The position numbers and the translations under genes were made by a program. Below, piece after piece: positions 5,954-13,082 of a stretch of 14,436 bases of DNA (the stretch's first letter is position 1; each line of letters begins with the position of its first letter). The notes below the pieces were generated by a model. It searched no databases and was not told the origin of the DNA. It worked only from the letters and a program-made list of their open reading frames with translations. The DNA is from Spirochaetia bacterium UBA5368 (GTDB lineage Bacteria > Spirochaetota > UBA4802 > UBA5368): the NCBI GenBank assembly GCA_002407865.1, contig DHPI01000037.1, positions 29,290-43,725 on the forward strand. The letters run 5' to 3'.

Positions 5954-7828
5954 ATGAAGAAGACGTCATTGCTGATATTGTTTGAAGATACTTCATCTGC
6001 TTCCGCAATAATGTACAGCCTGCAGTGCCGCAACTACGAAAAGATAGATATGTCCCTTATCGACGATGGCTGCCTGCAAACAGTTTTCACCATTAATCCG
6101 GATATTATTCTTGCTGATATCACGCGCATGGGCGATCACGCCACATCGTATTTGCGCCTGTTACACGCCACCCGTCATTCCTGCATTTATCTTCTTCCGT
6201 CCGATTGTAACATACATGATCTTGAGGAGCGCATCGGCGCATCCATTCAGTTTCTGCATAAGCCATATAATGGCGACGATTTATGCTCATTGATCGAATC
6301 AACACTGCGGAATCATCCCGCACATGTAAGTGAATCGAACGGCGAAATATTCAGGCTGATGGTTGAGGAAGGCTCTGACCTTATTTTGCTGATGGACAAA
6401 AATTTGAAAATACTCTATCAGAGTCCATCAATCAAACGGATTCTCGGGTATGACCAGAACGAAACATACGGCAGGAATATACTTGAATTTATACATCCCG
6501 ACGACAGGGACTCTTTCACTGAAAAGTTCAATATCTTTCTTGATAATCCGGATGTTGTGCCGATCATTGAATTGCGCGTACTACACAGGGACGGTTCATT
6601 ACGATATCTTGAGGTGAAGGCAAAAAATCACATCAATAATCCTCTTATCAGGGGCATTATCGCGAATTGCAGAAACATTACCGAACGGAAACGGATTGAA
6701 TTGGAGCTTTACAAGTATCAGAAACTCGAGTCGCTTGGGATACTCGCGGGCGGTATCGCGCACGATTTCAATAACGTCCTTACTGCGATTATCGGAAATT
6801 TATCTCTCGTAAAAATGGAAATTGATGCGTCATCTGGTATCTATGAAACCCTCACCGACGCGGAAAAAGCCGCGTATCGCGCAAAACACCTCACCGAACA
6901 GTTGCTCATATTTTCCAAGGGCGGTTCGCCCGTTCGACAGACCGCCTCCATACGCGATATTATTGACGACACCGTTGATTTTATTCTGCACGGCTTTACG
7001 GTGCAATGCGATGTCAGCATACCCGATGATATAATGATGGTTGATATCGATGAAGGCCAGATCAGCCAGGTAATCAATAACCTTATCATCAACGCCGCAC
7101 AGTCGATGCCCGACGGCGGCATGATAAAAATTACCGCTGAAAACATTCATATTAACGGTCCCGGGCCAGGGTTTATAAAAGGAGGAAGCTATATCAAAAT
7201 ATCCGTTACCGACCACGGATGCGGTATTCCGCAGGAGAATATCGGCAAGATATTCGACCCCTTTTTCACCACAAAAAGCGGCGGCAGCGGCCTTGGGCTC
7301 GCGACCGCATATTCCGTCATTTTGCGGCATGGGGGCTATATTGACCTCGAGTCGACACCGGGAAAAGGCACAACGTTTTTTTTGTATCTCCCCGCTATAG
7401 AGAACGCCGGACAGTCAGTGCGCACTGCCGCTTCCGGAATTATTCAGGGGCATGGTAAAATATTATTGATGGATGACGATACGCAAATACTGAAAACCAC
7501 GGGACGGTTACTCTCGAAACTCGGCTATACCGTCGAATGCGCCAATGACGGCCTTGAAGCCCTTGAGATGTTCGCAAGCTCCTTTGAAAATGGCACCCCC
7601 TACGATGTGTTTATCGCCGATCTCACCATTCCCGGCGGTATCGGGGGGAAAGCGACGCTTGAAGCCATTCGTCAGATTGATCCGGATGTCAAGGCGATAG
7701 TATCGAGCGGATACTCGAATAATCCCGTAATGGCGGAATATAAAAAGTACGGCTTCAGCGCTGTCGTGAAAAAGCCGTATAAGTTCGAAGAACTCCATGA
7801 AGTGTTATTGCGCCTGATAAACCCATGA
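5954..7828 (+). CDS. Hybrid sensor histidine kinase (REC-PAS-HisKA-HATPase-REC)
   Basis: Soluble hybrid two-component kinase of 624 residues without predicted membrane segments. Residues 5-118 form a receiver-like domain (acidic E11/D12, D55 as acceptor candidate, K103 in HKP). Residues 132-250 are a PAS domain ending in NITERKRIE. The H box GGIAHDFNN has H270 as the phospho-acceptor. The ATPase domain has the N box at 374-385, the G1 box DHGCG at 420-424, DPFFTT at 435-440 and the G2 box GSGLGLA. A second, typical receiver spans 501-622 (D507-D509, acceptor D556, K607 in KKP). There is no DNA-binding output, so the signal must go to an unlinked phosphotransfer or regulator protein. GGA 9 bases before the ATG is a weak ribosome site. 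The gene stands alone behind its own promoter, follows the radical SAM gene in the same direction, and is convergent with the hydrolase gene. Confidence 0.93.
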   Translation: MKKTSLLILFEDTSSASAIMYSLQCRNYEKIDMSLIDDGCLQTVFTINPDIILADITRMGDHATSYLRLLHATRHSCIYLLPSDCNIHDLEERIGASIQFLHKPYNGDDLCSLIESTLRNHPAHVSESNGEIFRLMVEEGSDLILLMDKNLKILYQSPSIKRILGYDQNETYGRNILEFIHPDDRDSFTEKFNIFLDNPDVVPIIELRVLHRDGSLRYLEVKAKNHINNPLIRGIIANCRNITERKRIELELYKYQKLESLGILAGGIAHDFNNVLTAIIGNLSLVKMEIDASSGIYETLTDAEKAAYRAKHLTEQLLIFSKGGSPVRQTASIRDIIDDTVDFILHGFTVQCDVSIPDDIMMVDIDEGQISQVINNLIINAAQSMPDGGMIKITAENIHINGPGPGFIKGGSYIKISVTDHGCGIPQENIGKIFDPFFTTKSGGSGLGLATAYSVILRHGGYIDLESTPGKGTTFFLYLPAIENAGQSVRTAASGIIQGHGKILLMDDDTQILKTTGRLLSKLGYTVECANDGLEALEMFASSFENGTPYDVFIADLTIPGGIGGKATLEAIRQIDPDVKAIVSSGYSNNPVMAEYKKYGFSAVVKKPYKFEELHEVLLRLINP

Positions 7829-7866
7829 GCTTTGCGCAAAGCAATCCGTATGCCGTCAGGCTTTTT
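7829..7866. terminator. Possible terminator between kinase and hydrolase genes
   Basis: A perfect 14-nt palindrome GCTTTGCGCAAAGC (7829-7842) starts right after the kinase stop codon. A T6 run follows about 20 nt later on the plus strand, preceded by the short stem GCC-GTCA-GGC. Neither part is a canonical intrinsic terminator on its own. Confidence 0.35.
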
Positions 7867-8650
7867 TGACGAAATCGTTGATGGCCTGCAGATACTCCGA
7901 CAGTCCGTACTGAAATATTGTATTGTGGTTCGCTTCTTTGATCTCGAGGAAATATTTTTTCGCGGACACGCATGCGTTGAACAGCTCGACACCGTCACTG
8001 AAAGGAATGATATGGTCTTTTTCGGCGTGTATTATCAGCAGCGGTTTTGTATATAATTTCATCCTGCCGATGTTATCCGGCGCTGACGCATCATTCAGCC
8101 CCAGAGAGCCGGTATCGACGCCCATAATCTGCAACAGGGGATTAATTCGCGCAAAGCCGCTTTCAATTATCAGCCCTTTGATAAATTCAGTGTATTTCGA
8201 TGCAATCTCGAGCGCCGATGCGCTGCCGAGCGAGCGTCCCATAATATACAATGGGCCAGTATGCTTGCGCCTGTTGAGGTACGAGCGTATAAATTCAAAA
8301 ACCGAATTCGCGTCGCGCATCATCGCGCTTACCGTCGGCTTTCCTGATGATTTTCCGTAACCGCGATAATCGACGGGCAGAAATCCGATACCCATCTGCC
8401 TGTAGACCATTGCCAATTCGTCGTAATCGGCCACGATTTCACCATTGCCGTGGAAAAACAGCAGTATCGGCGCCGATTCTCCCGCAGTATACAACCTGGC
8501 GCCCACCGATACAGAATCATCGACGGGAATTAAAATCTCGGAATAGTTCGGATGTCGCGCCGGTTCATGTAATTCTTTTCGTGGATAAAAAAGGACTTCA
8601 AGGATTTCCTTCCTATCCAGTACCGCATATGGTGAATTATCCGGTTTCAC
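7856..8650 (-). CDS. Alpha/beta hydrolase (ABHD13/17-like, serine hydrolase)
   Basis: Serine hydrolase of 264 residues with the alpha/beta fold. The nucleophile elbow GRSLGS puts the catalytic Ser at 140. HGNG at 67-70 is the oxyanion-hole motif, and the DYRGYGKSSGKP stretch at 94-105 is typical of the Bem46/ABHD13/ABHD17-like branch. D212 (HAEKDHIIP) and H242 (EANHNT) complete the triad. Substrate is unknown; relatives act on lipid or acyl esters and peptides. No signal peptide is visible, so it is probably cytoplasmic or weakly membrane-associated. The start is GTG at 8650 with GAGG 8 bases upstream. It begins 16 bp after the stop of the lipoprotein gene, so the two form one operon. The 3' end faces the kinase gene across 27 bp. 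Confidence 0.9.
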   Translation of the reverse strand: MKPDNSPYAVLDRKEILEVLFYPRKELHEPARHPNYSEILIPVDDSVSVGARLYTAGESAPILLFFHGNGEIVADYDELAMVYRQMGIGFLPVDYRGYGKSSGKPTVSAMMRDANSVFEFIRSYLNRRKHTGPLYIMGRSLGSASALEIASKYTEFIKGLIIESGFARINPLLQIMGVDTGSLGLNDASAPDNIGRMKLYTKPLLIIHAEKDHIIPFSDGVELFNACVSAKKYFLEIKEANHNTIFQYGLSEYLQAINDFVKKA

Positions 8651-8666
8651 ATAAACCGCCTCTGCA

Positions 8667-9194
8667 TTATTTAACGACGCCGAGCCTTCTGCCAGCGCTA
8701 TCAGGAACTTCGCCGGGACCCGATACCTCTCCTGACACTATAGCCCGCAACCTGCCGTTGGTTTTAAGCGTCACCTCATATGATTGTATCAGGTTGGTCG
8801 AATCGAAATCGATACTGCTTGAATATTCCAGTTCCATGCGGTTCCCGTGCGACTGCCCGGATTCCCATGTGAAGCGCTCATCGAGCACCACACCGAAGAC
8901 CTTAATTGAATTGTCCCCGTCCACGCGCGCAATGGCTTCTTCAAACGCCGATCTGTCGATTTCGATTGCATATCGCTTTTCCATTACATCTGCAAGCGTA
9001 CCAACAGGAAAATTCTTCATAAACGAAAATGCGGACTTTTTATCGATCCCCTTGCAGTAGAGCGTAAACGCATCAAAATAGAAACGCCTGTCTTCGAGCT
9101 GCGACCAGTCCCTCGCATTGTACAGTGTGCACGACATAGTGCATAGTACAGTTAAAGCCAGAACAATAAGAGCCGACATAATCTTTCGATTCAT
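8667..9194 (-). CDS. Putative lipoprotein of unknown function
   Basis: A 175-residue protein that I do not recognise. It has a clear N-terminal export signal: MNRK, a hydrophobic stretch to about residue 18, then TMSC. Cys22 is a candidate lipidation site, but Thr instead of Leu/Val at -3 makes this a relaxed lipobox, so a periplasmic protein cleaved by signal peptidase I is the alternative. The mature part is mixed and hydrophilic, about 150 residues, with no repeats or catalytic motif, ending in a basic tail. AAGGA 9-10 bases before the ATG at 9194 supports the start. It is the first gene of an operon with the alpha/beta hydrolase, behind a strong promoter at 9233-9261, so the two products may act on the same envelope substrate, though the hydrolase itself lacks a signal peptide. 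Confidence 0.75.
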   Translation of the reverse strand: MNRKIMSALIVLALTVLCTMSCTLYNARDWSQLEDRRFYFDAFTLYCKGIDKKSAFSFMKNFPVGTLADVMEKRYAIEIDRSAFEEAIARVDGDNSIKVFGVVLDERFTWESGQSHGNRMELEYSSSIDFDSTNLIQSYEVTLKTNGRLRAIVSGEVSGPGEVPDSAGRRLGVVK

Positions 9195-9232
9195 TGCAGA
9201 CTATCCTTGTAGATACTTGTATATTTTGTGAT

Positions 9233-9261
9233 TTTATACCGTAATTTATTGGTGCAGTCAA
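9233..9261 (-). promoter_or_regulatory. Sigma-70-type promoter of the lipoprotein-hydrolase operon
   Basis: On the minus strand TTGACT (9261-9256), a 17-bp spacer and TATAAA (9238-9233) predict a start near 9226. That leaves a leader of about 32 nt, ending in the AAGGA ribosome site of the lipoprotein gene. Confidence 0.65.
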
Positions 9262-9335
9262 GCAGAATCATGCGGTGGAGACATCAGCATCGCCGGAGAA
9301 ATCTGTGATGTGGATTGTAACGGCAGCCGCGAAAT

Positions 9336-9355
9336 AAAAAGCCCGCTCACGCGGG
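9336..9355 (-). terminator. Second intrinsic terminator, downstream of the small RNA
   Basis: On the minus strand a perfect 5-bp GC stem (CCCGC/GCGGG, loop GTGA, 9355-9342) is followed by C and five T (9341-9336). It lies about 40 bp beyond the stronger terminator and could catch read-through before the lipoprotein promoter. Confidence 0.65.
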
Positions 9356-9395
9356 TCCATCGTTTCTCACAATGTTCAACTAAAAAAGGAAGGAT

Positions 9396-9446
9396 AAAAA
9401 AATGAAAGGCCTGTATTTCATCTCATCACGAAATTACAGGCCTTTC
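9396..9446 (-). terminator. Strong intrinsic terminator (16-bp stem, seven U)
   Basis: On the minus strand GAAAGGCCTGTAATTTC (9446-9430) pairs with GAAATACAGGCCTTTC (9419-9404) with a single bulged base and a 10-nt loop, followed by A and seven T (9403-9396). It ends the candidate small RNA and probably also the MoxR operon read-through. Confidence 0.85.
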
Positions 9447-9534
9447 ACCCTGAACCTGAGACTCCCTTTCCCCGCGGGGGAACACCTGGAACATCCATCT
9501 ACTCAACGTCTCCTTTCTTTAATCTCCGAATCTC
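9396..9534 (-). ncRNA. Candidate stand-alone small RNA, about 139 nt
   Basis: The region between the repeat-protein gene and the lipoprotein promoter is a complete minus-strand transcription unit: a promoter at 9541-9569, a predicted start near 9534, and a strong intrinsic terminator ending at 9396. The RNA can fold. GAGAC (9512-9508) can pair with GTCTC (9462-9458), enclosing a TTCCCC-CGC-GGGGAA hairpin (9482-9468), followed by the terminator stem. Two ANGGA motifs (AAAGGA near 9516-9511 and ATGGA near 9498-9494) resemble CsrA/RsmA sites. A 17-codon frame starting at ATG 9498 behind AAAGGAG and ending at 9445, just at the terminator stem, means a tiny peptide is also possible. I do not recognise it as 6S RNA, SRP RNA, tmRNA or a known riboswitch, and no gene follows that it could lead into. 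Confidence 0.55.
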
Positions 9535-9540
9535 ATTAAA

Positions 9541-9569
9541 AATATACAACTGTGCTGAAAAATAGTCAA
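9541..9569 (-). promoter_or_regulatory. Sigma-70-type promoter of the candidate small RNA
   Basis: On the minus strand TTGACT (9569-9564), a 17-bp spacer and TATATT (9546-9541) match the consensus well. It starts 31 bp after the stop of the repeat-protein gene and points into the 139-nt structured unit. Confidence 0.65.
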
Positions 9570-9600
9570 GCAAACATGACATTTTTTCAAAAATTTATAT

Positions 9601-10260
9601 TTATTTCGATATGGTTTGCCATACGCGTAAAAGTCCCTTTCGCCATTCATTACTGGCAAAAGCCTTTGTTCGCCACTCTACTCCCGAATCAACAAGCGAT
9701 TCAAGGCACTGCCATGCAAGCCGGTAATCGAAATCCTTCCAGATACAGCCGGCTTTGTAAATATATTCACCGTTCATTGTCTTCACGAGCGCTTCGCAGC
9801 CACGATGAAAATCGAATTTCTTCCAGTGAGCGCCGGCGTAAAAGATGTATTCCGCGCTGCCCGTCGATACAAGCGCTGAAAATGCGCTGTCAAAATCGAA
9901 AACCTTCCAGTCGAGCCCGGCGTAATATACGTATTTCGCGTTTCCCGATTCAATCAACTTTTCAAGCCCGATACGCCTGTCAAATTCTTTCCAGTACCAT
10001 CCGGCGCGGTATATGTATTCCGGATTATTGGAATTGATAATACTGCGAAAGCCTTTTTTAAAATCGAAATTTTTCCAATAGATACCCGCAAGATATATGT
10101 ATTTGGCATCGCCAATTCTCAACAGCGCATCAAGTCCTTTTTCAAAATCAAACTGTCCGCCGTCCTTCCCGTTTTCAAACAGCGTGTGCGGATCATGGCC
10201 ATCATATTGAGAACACATGATGTCATTCGAAACATTACGAGTTGATACACCATCGTACAT
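9601..10260 (-). CDS. Protein of 28-residue tandem repeats, partner of MoxR-VWA
   Basis: A 219-residue protein of unknown function built from repeats of exactly 28 residues. Units begin with Phe-Asp at residues 37, 65, 93, 121, 149 and 177. The first five are complete; the last is degenerate and has about two extra residues. Each unit follows the pattern FDF-x2-G-x3-L/I near its start, then Y-I/V-Y/F at positions 18-20, A22-G23 and W26-K27. Two short helices per unit would make a small alpha-solenoid. The first 36 residues are polar and unlike the repeats. There is no signal peptide, membrane segment or catalytic motif. ATG at 10260 has AAGGA 10 bases upstream. It starts 45 bp after the metallopeptidase-VWA gene and is the last gene of the MoxR operon, so an adaptor, substrate or scaffold role for that ATPase is my inference. 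I do not match the repeat to a named family; it is not Sel1, TPR or pentapeptide. Confidence 0.8.
   Translation of the reverse strand: MYDGVSTRNVSNDIMCSQYDGHDPHTLFENGKDGGQFDFEKGLDALLRIGDAKYIYLAGIYWKNFDFKKGFRSIINSNNPEYIYRAGWYWKEFDRRIGLEKLIESGNAKYVYYAGLDWKVFDFDSAFSALVSTGSAEYIFYAGAHWKKFDFHRGCEALVKTMNGEYIYKAGCIWKDFDYRLAWQCLESLVDSGVEWRTKAFASNEWRKGLLRVWQTISK
9733..10152 (-). repeat. Five 84-bp units encoding the 28-residue repeats
   Basis: Five consecutive in-frame units of exactly 84 bp (start codons of the Phe-Asp pairs at 10152, 10068, 9984, 9900 and 9816). The protein pattern is kept but the DNA copies are clearly diverged, so this is an old duplication under protein-level selection and not a fresh tandem array. 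Confidence 0.75.
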
Positions 10261-10305
10261 GCCGCTTCATTCCTTACTGAATATGATTCCCTTGCGATGC
10301 CGGCG

Positions 10306-11724
10306 TCATATCCTCATCGTAACCACCCTTCCGAAGGGCGGTGCAAACGGCTCCATTCTACCGGACGGCAATACCCATACTGTCGGCGAGTACTTCCGCA
10401 GACTGTGCATATCATAAATATAGCCGTCGGTGATAATCAGGAGCAACTCCCTGTGTCCTTTCATAAACCGGTTGAATAAAGGAGCGAACAGGGTGGTGCC
10501 GCTCTTTTGCGTCTGTATAAGCTTCCAATCGCCTTTTTTATAGATATACGGCGTTGTATAATCATCCGATGGGACGAATTTTTCACCATCCTTTCTGGGT
10601 ATAAACACGTCTTCATCGACACAGACGAGATGCACGATATATTTTCCCTGGAGCGCTTCAACCACGCCGAACGCCGATTCAAGCTCTTCCGGTTTCAATA
10701 TCATCGAACCGGATACATCCACTACCACAGTGAGTATCTGTTTTTCCCTGAACTTTCTTCCCGGCGTATAAATACCCTCGGAATAATACCGCCTGTTGAA
10801 TCGCGCATACGTATATTCCCATTCAGCCGATTGCGAAAAATAATCGACATAACTCTTTATCAGCGTGCGCCATGATGTAATATCCACATCCCGCAGCTTT
10901 TCTATGATGGCCGACACCTCATTGAAGGTGCGGTTTGATTCCCAGTCTTTATCAAGGCGTATCATGTGGAATATCCGCTCAGCGTTCGCGTCGAGCCGCA
11001 TTCGTTCACGGTCATTTCTCAGCATGTGCATACCGGTCATACATGCGGCGCCGTCTTTGTCCTTGAAAACTATCCCCTCGGCATCGGATGTACGATTGTA
11101 CGGAAGGGTAACGCTATCCGCATCCCGGTCGGCAGCCTTTTTCAGGATATGGTTTTCAGCGGAAACCGACAAACCATCTTCGTTGTCAAACTCGTTAAGC
11201 GGAAAGACGTCGATATCAATATCAGGTATCGTGTCGGGAGGCTGCGCCGACAGCCACCGGTACAGGTCTTCCCATCTCGGATCGGCGCAACCGCTTTCGC
11301 GTATATACTCTTCCGGTATAACAGGCAGCCCGGCAGGCAATACCAGCAGCGCTTCTGCGCTTCCGATTCCGCTGCCGCCCGAAAAAAAAGTTTTTTCATG
11401 CTCCCTGATGTAACTGTTGACAATCATATCCTGCGCGAGGTTTTGCAGCATACAATCTTCGCCTGTCAATCCCCGATGATTGTGATTGTGGACAATGTGC
11501 AGAAGCTCGTGCACCAGAAGTCCTGTGAATTCATCGACGGTAAGCGAATCCACAAAATCGGCATTATAATACATCACGTTTCGCGAATCTCTGATATGAA
11601 GCGCAATGGTCGGAACGTGCTGATTTCGTATAAAGTCCACCGTCTGGTAAAAATACGACACAAACCTGCTTTTCCGCCCGAGGGACGCAAGAACCGTTTC
11701 AATTGCGTTATTCATGACATTCAC
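10306..11724 (-). CDS. DUF2201-type protein: metallopeptidase-like domain plus VWA domain
   Basis: A 472-residue two-domain protein. The N-terminal part carries the zinc-binding motif HELLH at residues 72-76 with more His at 79 and 81, and the downstream N95-A97-D99...N103 pattern seen in the putative metallopeptidase domain paired with VWA-like domains (DUF2201 group). The middle (about 110-320) is less conserved. The C-terminal VWA domain has an intact metal-binding MIDAS: DVSGS at 336-340, T410/T411 in SGTTLF and D433 in ITDG. VWA proteins encoded beside MoxR ATPases serve as its substrate-binding partner in metal-dependent assembly. Whether the zinc site cleaves protein is unknown. The start is uncertain: GTG at 11724 has GGA 4 bases upstream, while ATG at 11715 is the alternative three codons later. 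It lies 56 bp after moxR and 45 bp before the repeat gene, all in one operon. Confidence 0.9.
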   Translation of the reverse strand: MNVMNNAIETVLASLGRKSRFVSYFYQTVDFIRNQHVPTIALHIRDSRNVMYYNADFVDSLTVDEFTGLLVHELLHIVHNHNHRGLTGEDCMLQNLAQDMIVNSYIREHEKTFFSGGSGIGSAEALLVLPAGLPVIPEEYIRESGCADPRWEDLYRWLSAQPPDTIPDIDIDVFPLNEFDNEDGLSVSAENHILKKAADRDADSVTLPYNRTSDAEGIVFKDKDGAACMTGMHMLRNDRERMRLDANAERIFHMIRLDKDWESNRTFNEVSAIIEKLRDVDITSWRTLIKSYVDYFSQSAEWEYTYARFNRRYYSEGIYTPGRKFREKQILTVVVDVSGSMILKPEELESAFGVVEALQGKYIVHLVCVDEDVFIPRKDGEKFVPSDDYTTPYIYKKGDWKLIQTQKSGTTLFAPLFNRFMKGHRELLLIITDGYIYDMHSLRKYSPTVWVLPSGRMEPFAPPFGRVVTMRI

Positions 11725-11780
11725 TCATTCCACATCGAGGGGGCAATCCTTTCGGAAACAACCGGATTTCCCGCATGCGG

Positions 11781-12950
11781 CTATTCACCCTGCTCGCTCA
11801 GCATGTCCTCTATGCCGGATTCAACGTTTTTTCGGAGGATATCGTCATCTATCAAGCCAAGGGCTTGCGGAATTTTCGTAAACATGCCGCACGAGGTAAG
11901 CAGCGTATACAAAAAAGATATGCGCCGGTCGGTTCGTGTAAAACCTATGAATTTAAGAACGTTTGCCAGGGTATGCAACAGCCCATTATTCACGTTGCCG
12001 CCGTTGCCGGATTTTTCGTCGCGAAGCACGTTCAACGCTCCCCATACGGCCCACAACACATCTTCGGATGGGATCTCGCCGTTCTGCATCGCCGACAGCT
12101 TTGCATTATCGCCGGCAAGCACGTCGCGCGTCGTTATGAGGCGCGGATGCGTTATCTGCGATGTAAAATCGATGCCCGCCACGCGGCCGACGAGCGATAT
12201 GATTATCTTCTCAAGCGTGCCTCCCTCATGCTGTCGAAAATAACGCTGAAGCGAATCGTTGCCGCCTATTCCATACGTCGATACAATGGCCTGCGAAACC
12301 TGGTGCCATCCCCGGGGATTCGGATTGATGTTCTGCTCGTCCCAGAGTTTTTCGGGAAAAATCGAAATATACTGAACTACCGCGTCATGTATATTCTCGC
12401 GGTGCGCCCATCGCAGCCAGTCGGCCGCCGTAGGCTTTAGCTGCACTATTACAAGCCGCCCGTCAAGCGCCGAATCGTCGAAATCGGTGATGGTCGTACT
12501 GTCTTCTTCGCCGAGATTGCCGGCGAGGACAATATAGGTCTTCTCCGGAAGCGCGTGTTCCCCGCATTTTCTGTCCGTAATAATCTGAAAGAGCGTCTGT
12601 ATTACCGTGGGATGCGCCCTGTTCGATTCATCCAGAAACCATACAATACCATCGTATCCTTCGGGAATATCCGCGGGCGGGATAAACTTCGGCCGGTAAT
12701 AAATCATGCGTTTTTCAACGTTATCCGGCACTGGATAGCCGCCCAGATCGACATTTTCCTTGAACGCAAGCCGCGTATCGATGAAATAATAATTCTTTGC
12801 CTTCGCGGCCTGCTGTACAACAGCCGATTTGCCGACACCCGGATGGCCGACAATTTTCAGCGCGTAATTTATCCCCGGATCGGAGCCCAGATATTTATTG
12901 AGTATTTCCTCCAATTCGCGTACGTTTACTTCAACTGGTTTCTTTTTCAT
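11781..12950 (-). CDS. MoxR-family AAA+ ATPase
   Basis: Chaperone-type AAA+ ATPase of 389 residues. Walker A is GHPGVGKS at 35-42, Walker B is IVWFLDE at 102-108, sensor 1 is the Asn of LAGNLGE at 145, an arginine-finger candidate is R165 in ALDGR, and a sensor-2-like Arg is in NPRGW at 211-215. MoxR proteins form hexamers that act with VWA-domain partners to insert cofactors or remodel protein complexes; the next gene encodes such a partner. ATG at 12950 is preferred. A TTG 11 codons upstream (12983) is in frame but would lie almost at the predicted transcription start given the TATAAT box at 12996-12991. The ribosome site is weak. The C-terminal third (about 300-389) is an extension with no recognisable motif. 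Confidence 0.92.
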   Translation of the reverse strand: MKKKPVEVNVRELEEILNKYLGSDPGINYALKIVGHPGVGKSAVVQQAAKAKNYYFIDTRLAFKENVDLGGYPVPDNVEKRMIYYRPKFIPPADIPEGYDGIVWFLDESNRAHPTVIQTLFQIITDRKCGEHALPEKTYIVLAGNLGEEDSTTITDFDDSALDGRLVIVQLKPTAADWLRWAHRENIHDAVVQYISIFPEKLWDEQNINPNPRGWHQVSQAIVSTYGIGGNDSLQRYFRQHEGGTLEKIIISLVGRVAGIDFTSQITHPRLITTRDVLAGDNAKLSAMQNGEIPSEDVLWAVWGALNVLRDEKSGNGGNVNNGLLHTLANVLKFIGFTRTDRRISFLYTLLTSCGMFTKIPQALGLIDDDILRKNVESGIEDMLSEQGE

Positions 12951-12990
12951 GATACGTTCTGCCGTGCTGTTTGTTTCATACAACTATAGC

Positions 12991-12996
12991 ATTATA
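12991..12996 (-). promoter_or_regulatory. Possible -10 box of the MoxR operon
   Basis: A perfect TATAAT on the minus strand lies 40 bp before the chosen moxR start. There is no recognisable -35 box at 16-18 bp, so the promoter is weak or activator-dependent. The 132-bp gap to nrfA otherwise shows no clear terminator. Confidence 0.35.
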
Positions 12997-13082
12997 AATT
13001 TGAGACAACCATAATTTTTATCACTGACACGGCAATGCCACTCACGATTTTTTCGCGCCTCACTACGATCGACGCAATAGCG

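Noticed and set aside
9468..9486. Sequence around GTGTTCCCCCGCGGGG on the minus strand, resembling a type I-E CRISPR repeat
   Set aside because: It occurs once only, with no second copy at spacer distance and no cas genes. It is better explained as a hairpin of the candidate small RNA.
10966..12243. 425-codon open frame on the plus strand
   Set aside because: It lies antisense across the VWA and MoxR genes, which have complete domain motifs, and its translation shows no recognisable domain.
13000..13082. A terminator for nrfA in the gap before the MoxR promoter
   Set aside because: Only a 3-bp GGC-ATT-GCC stem and scattered T runs are present, without hairpin-plus-T order on the minus strand.
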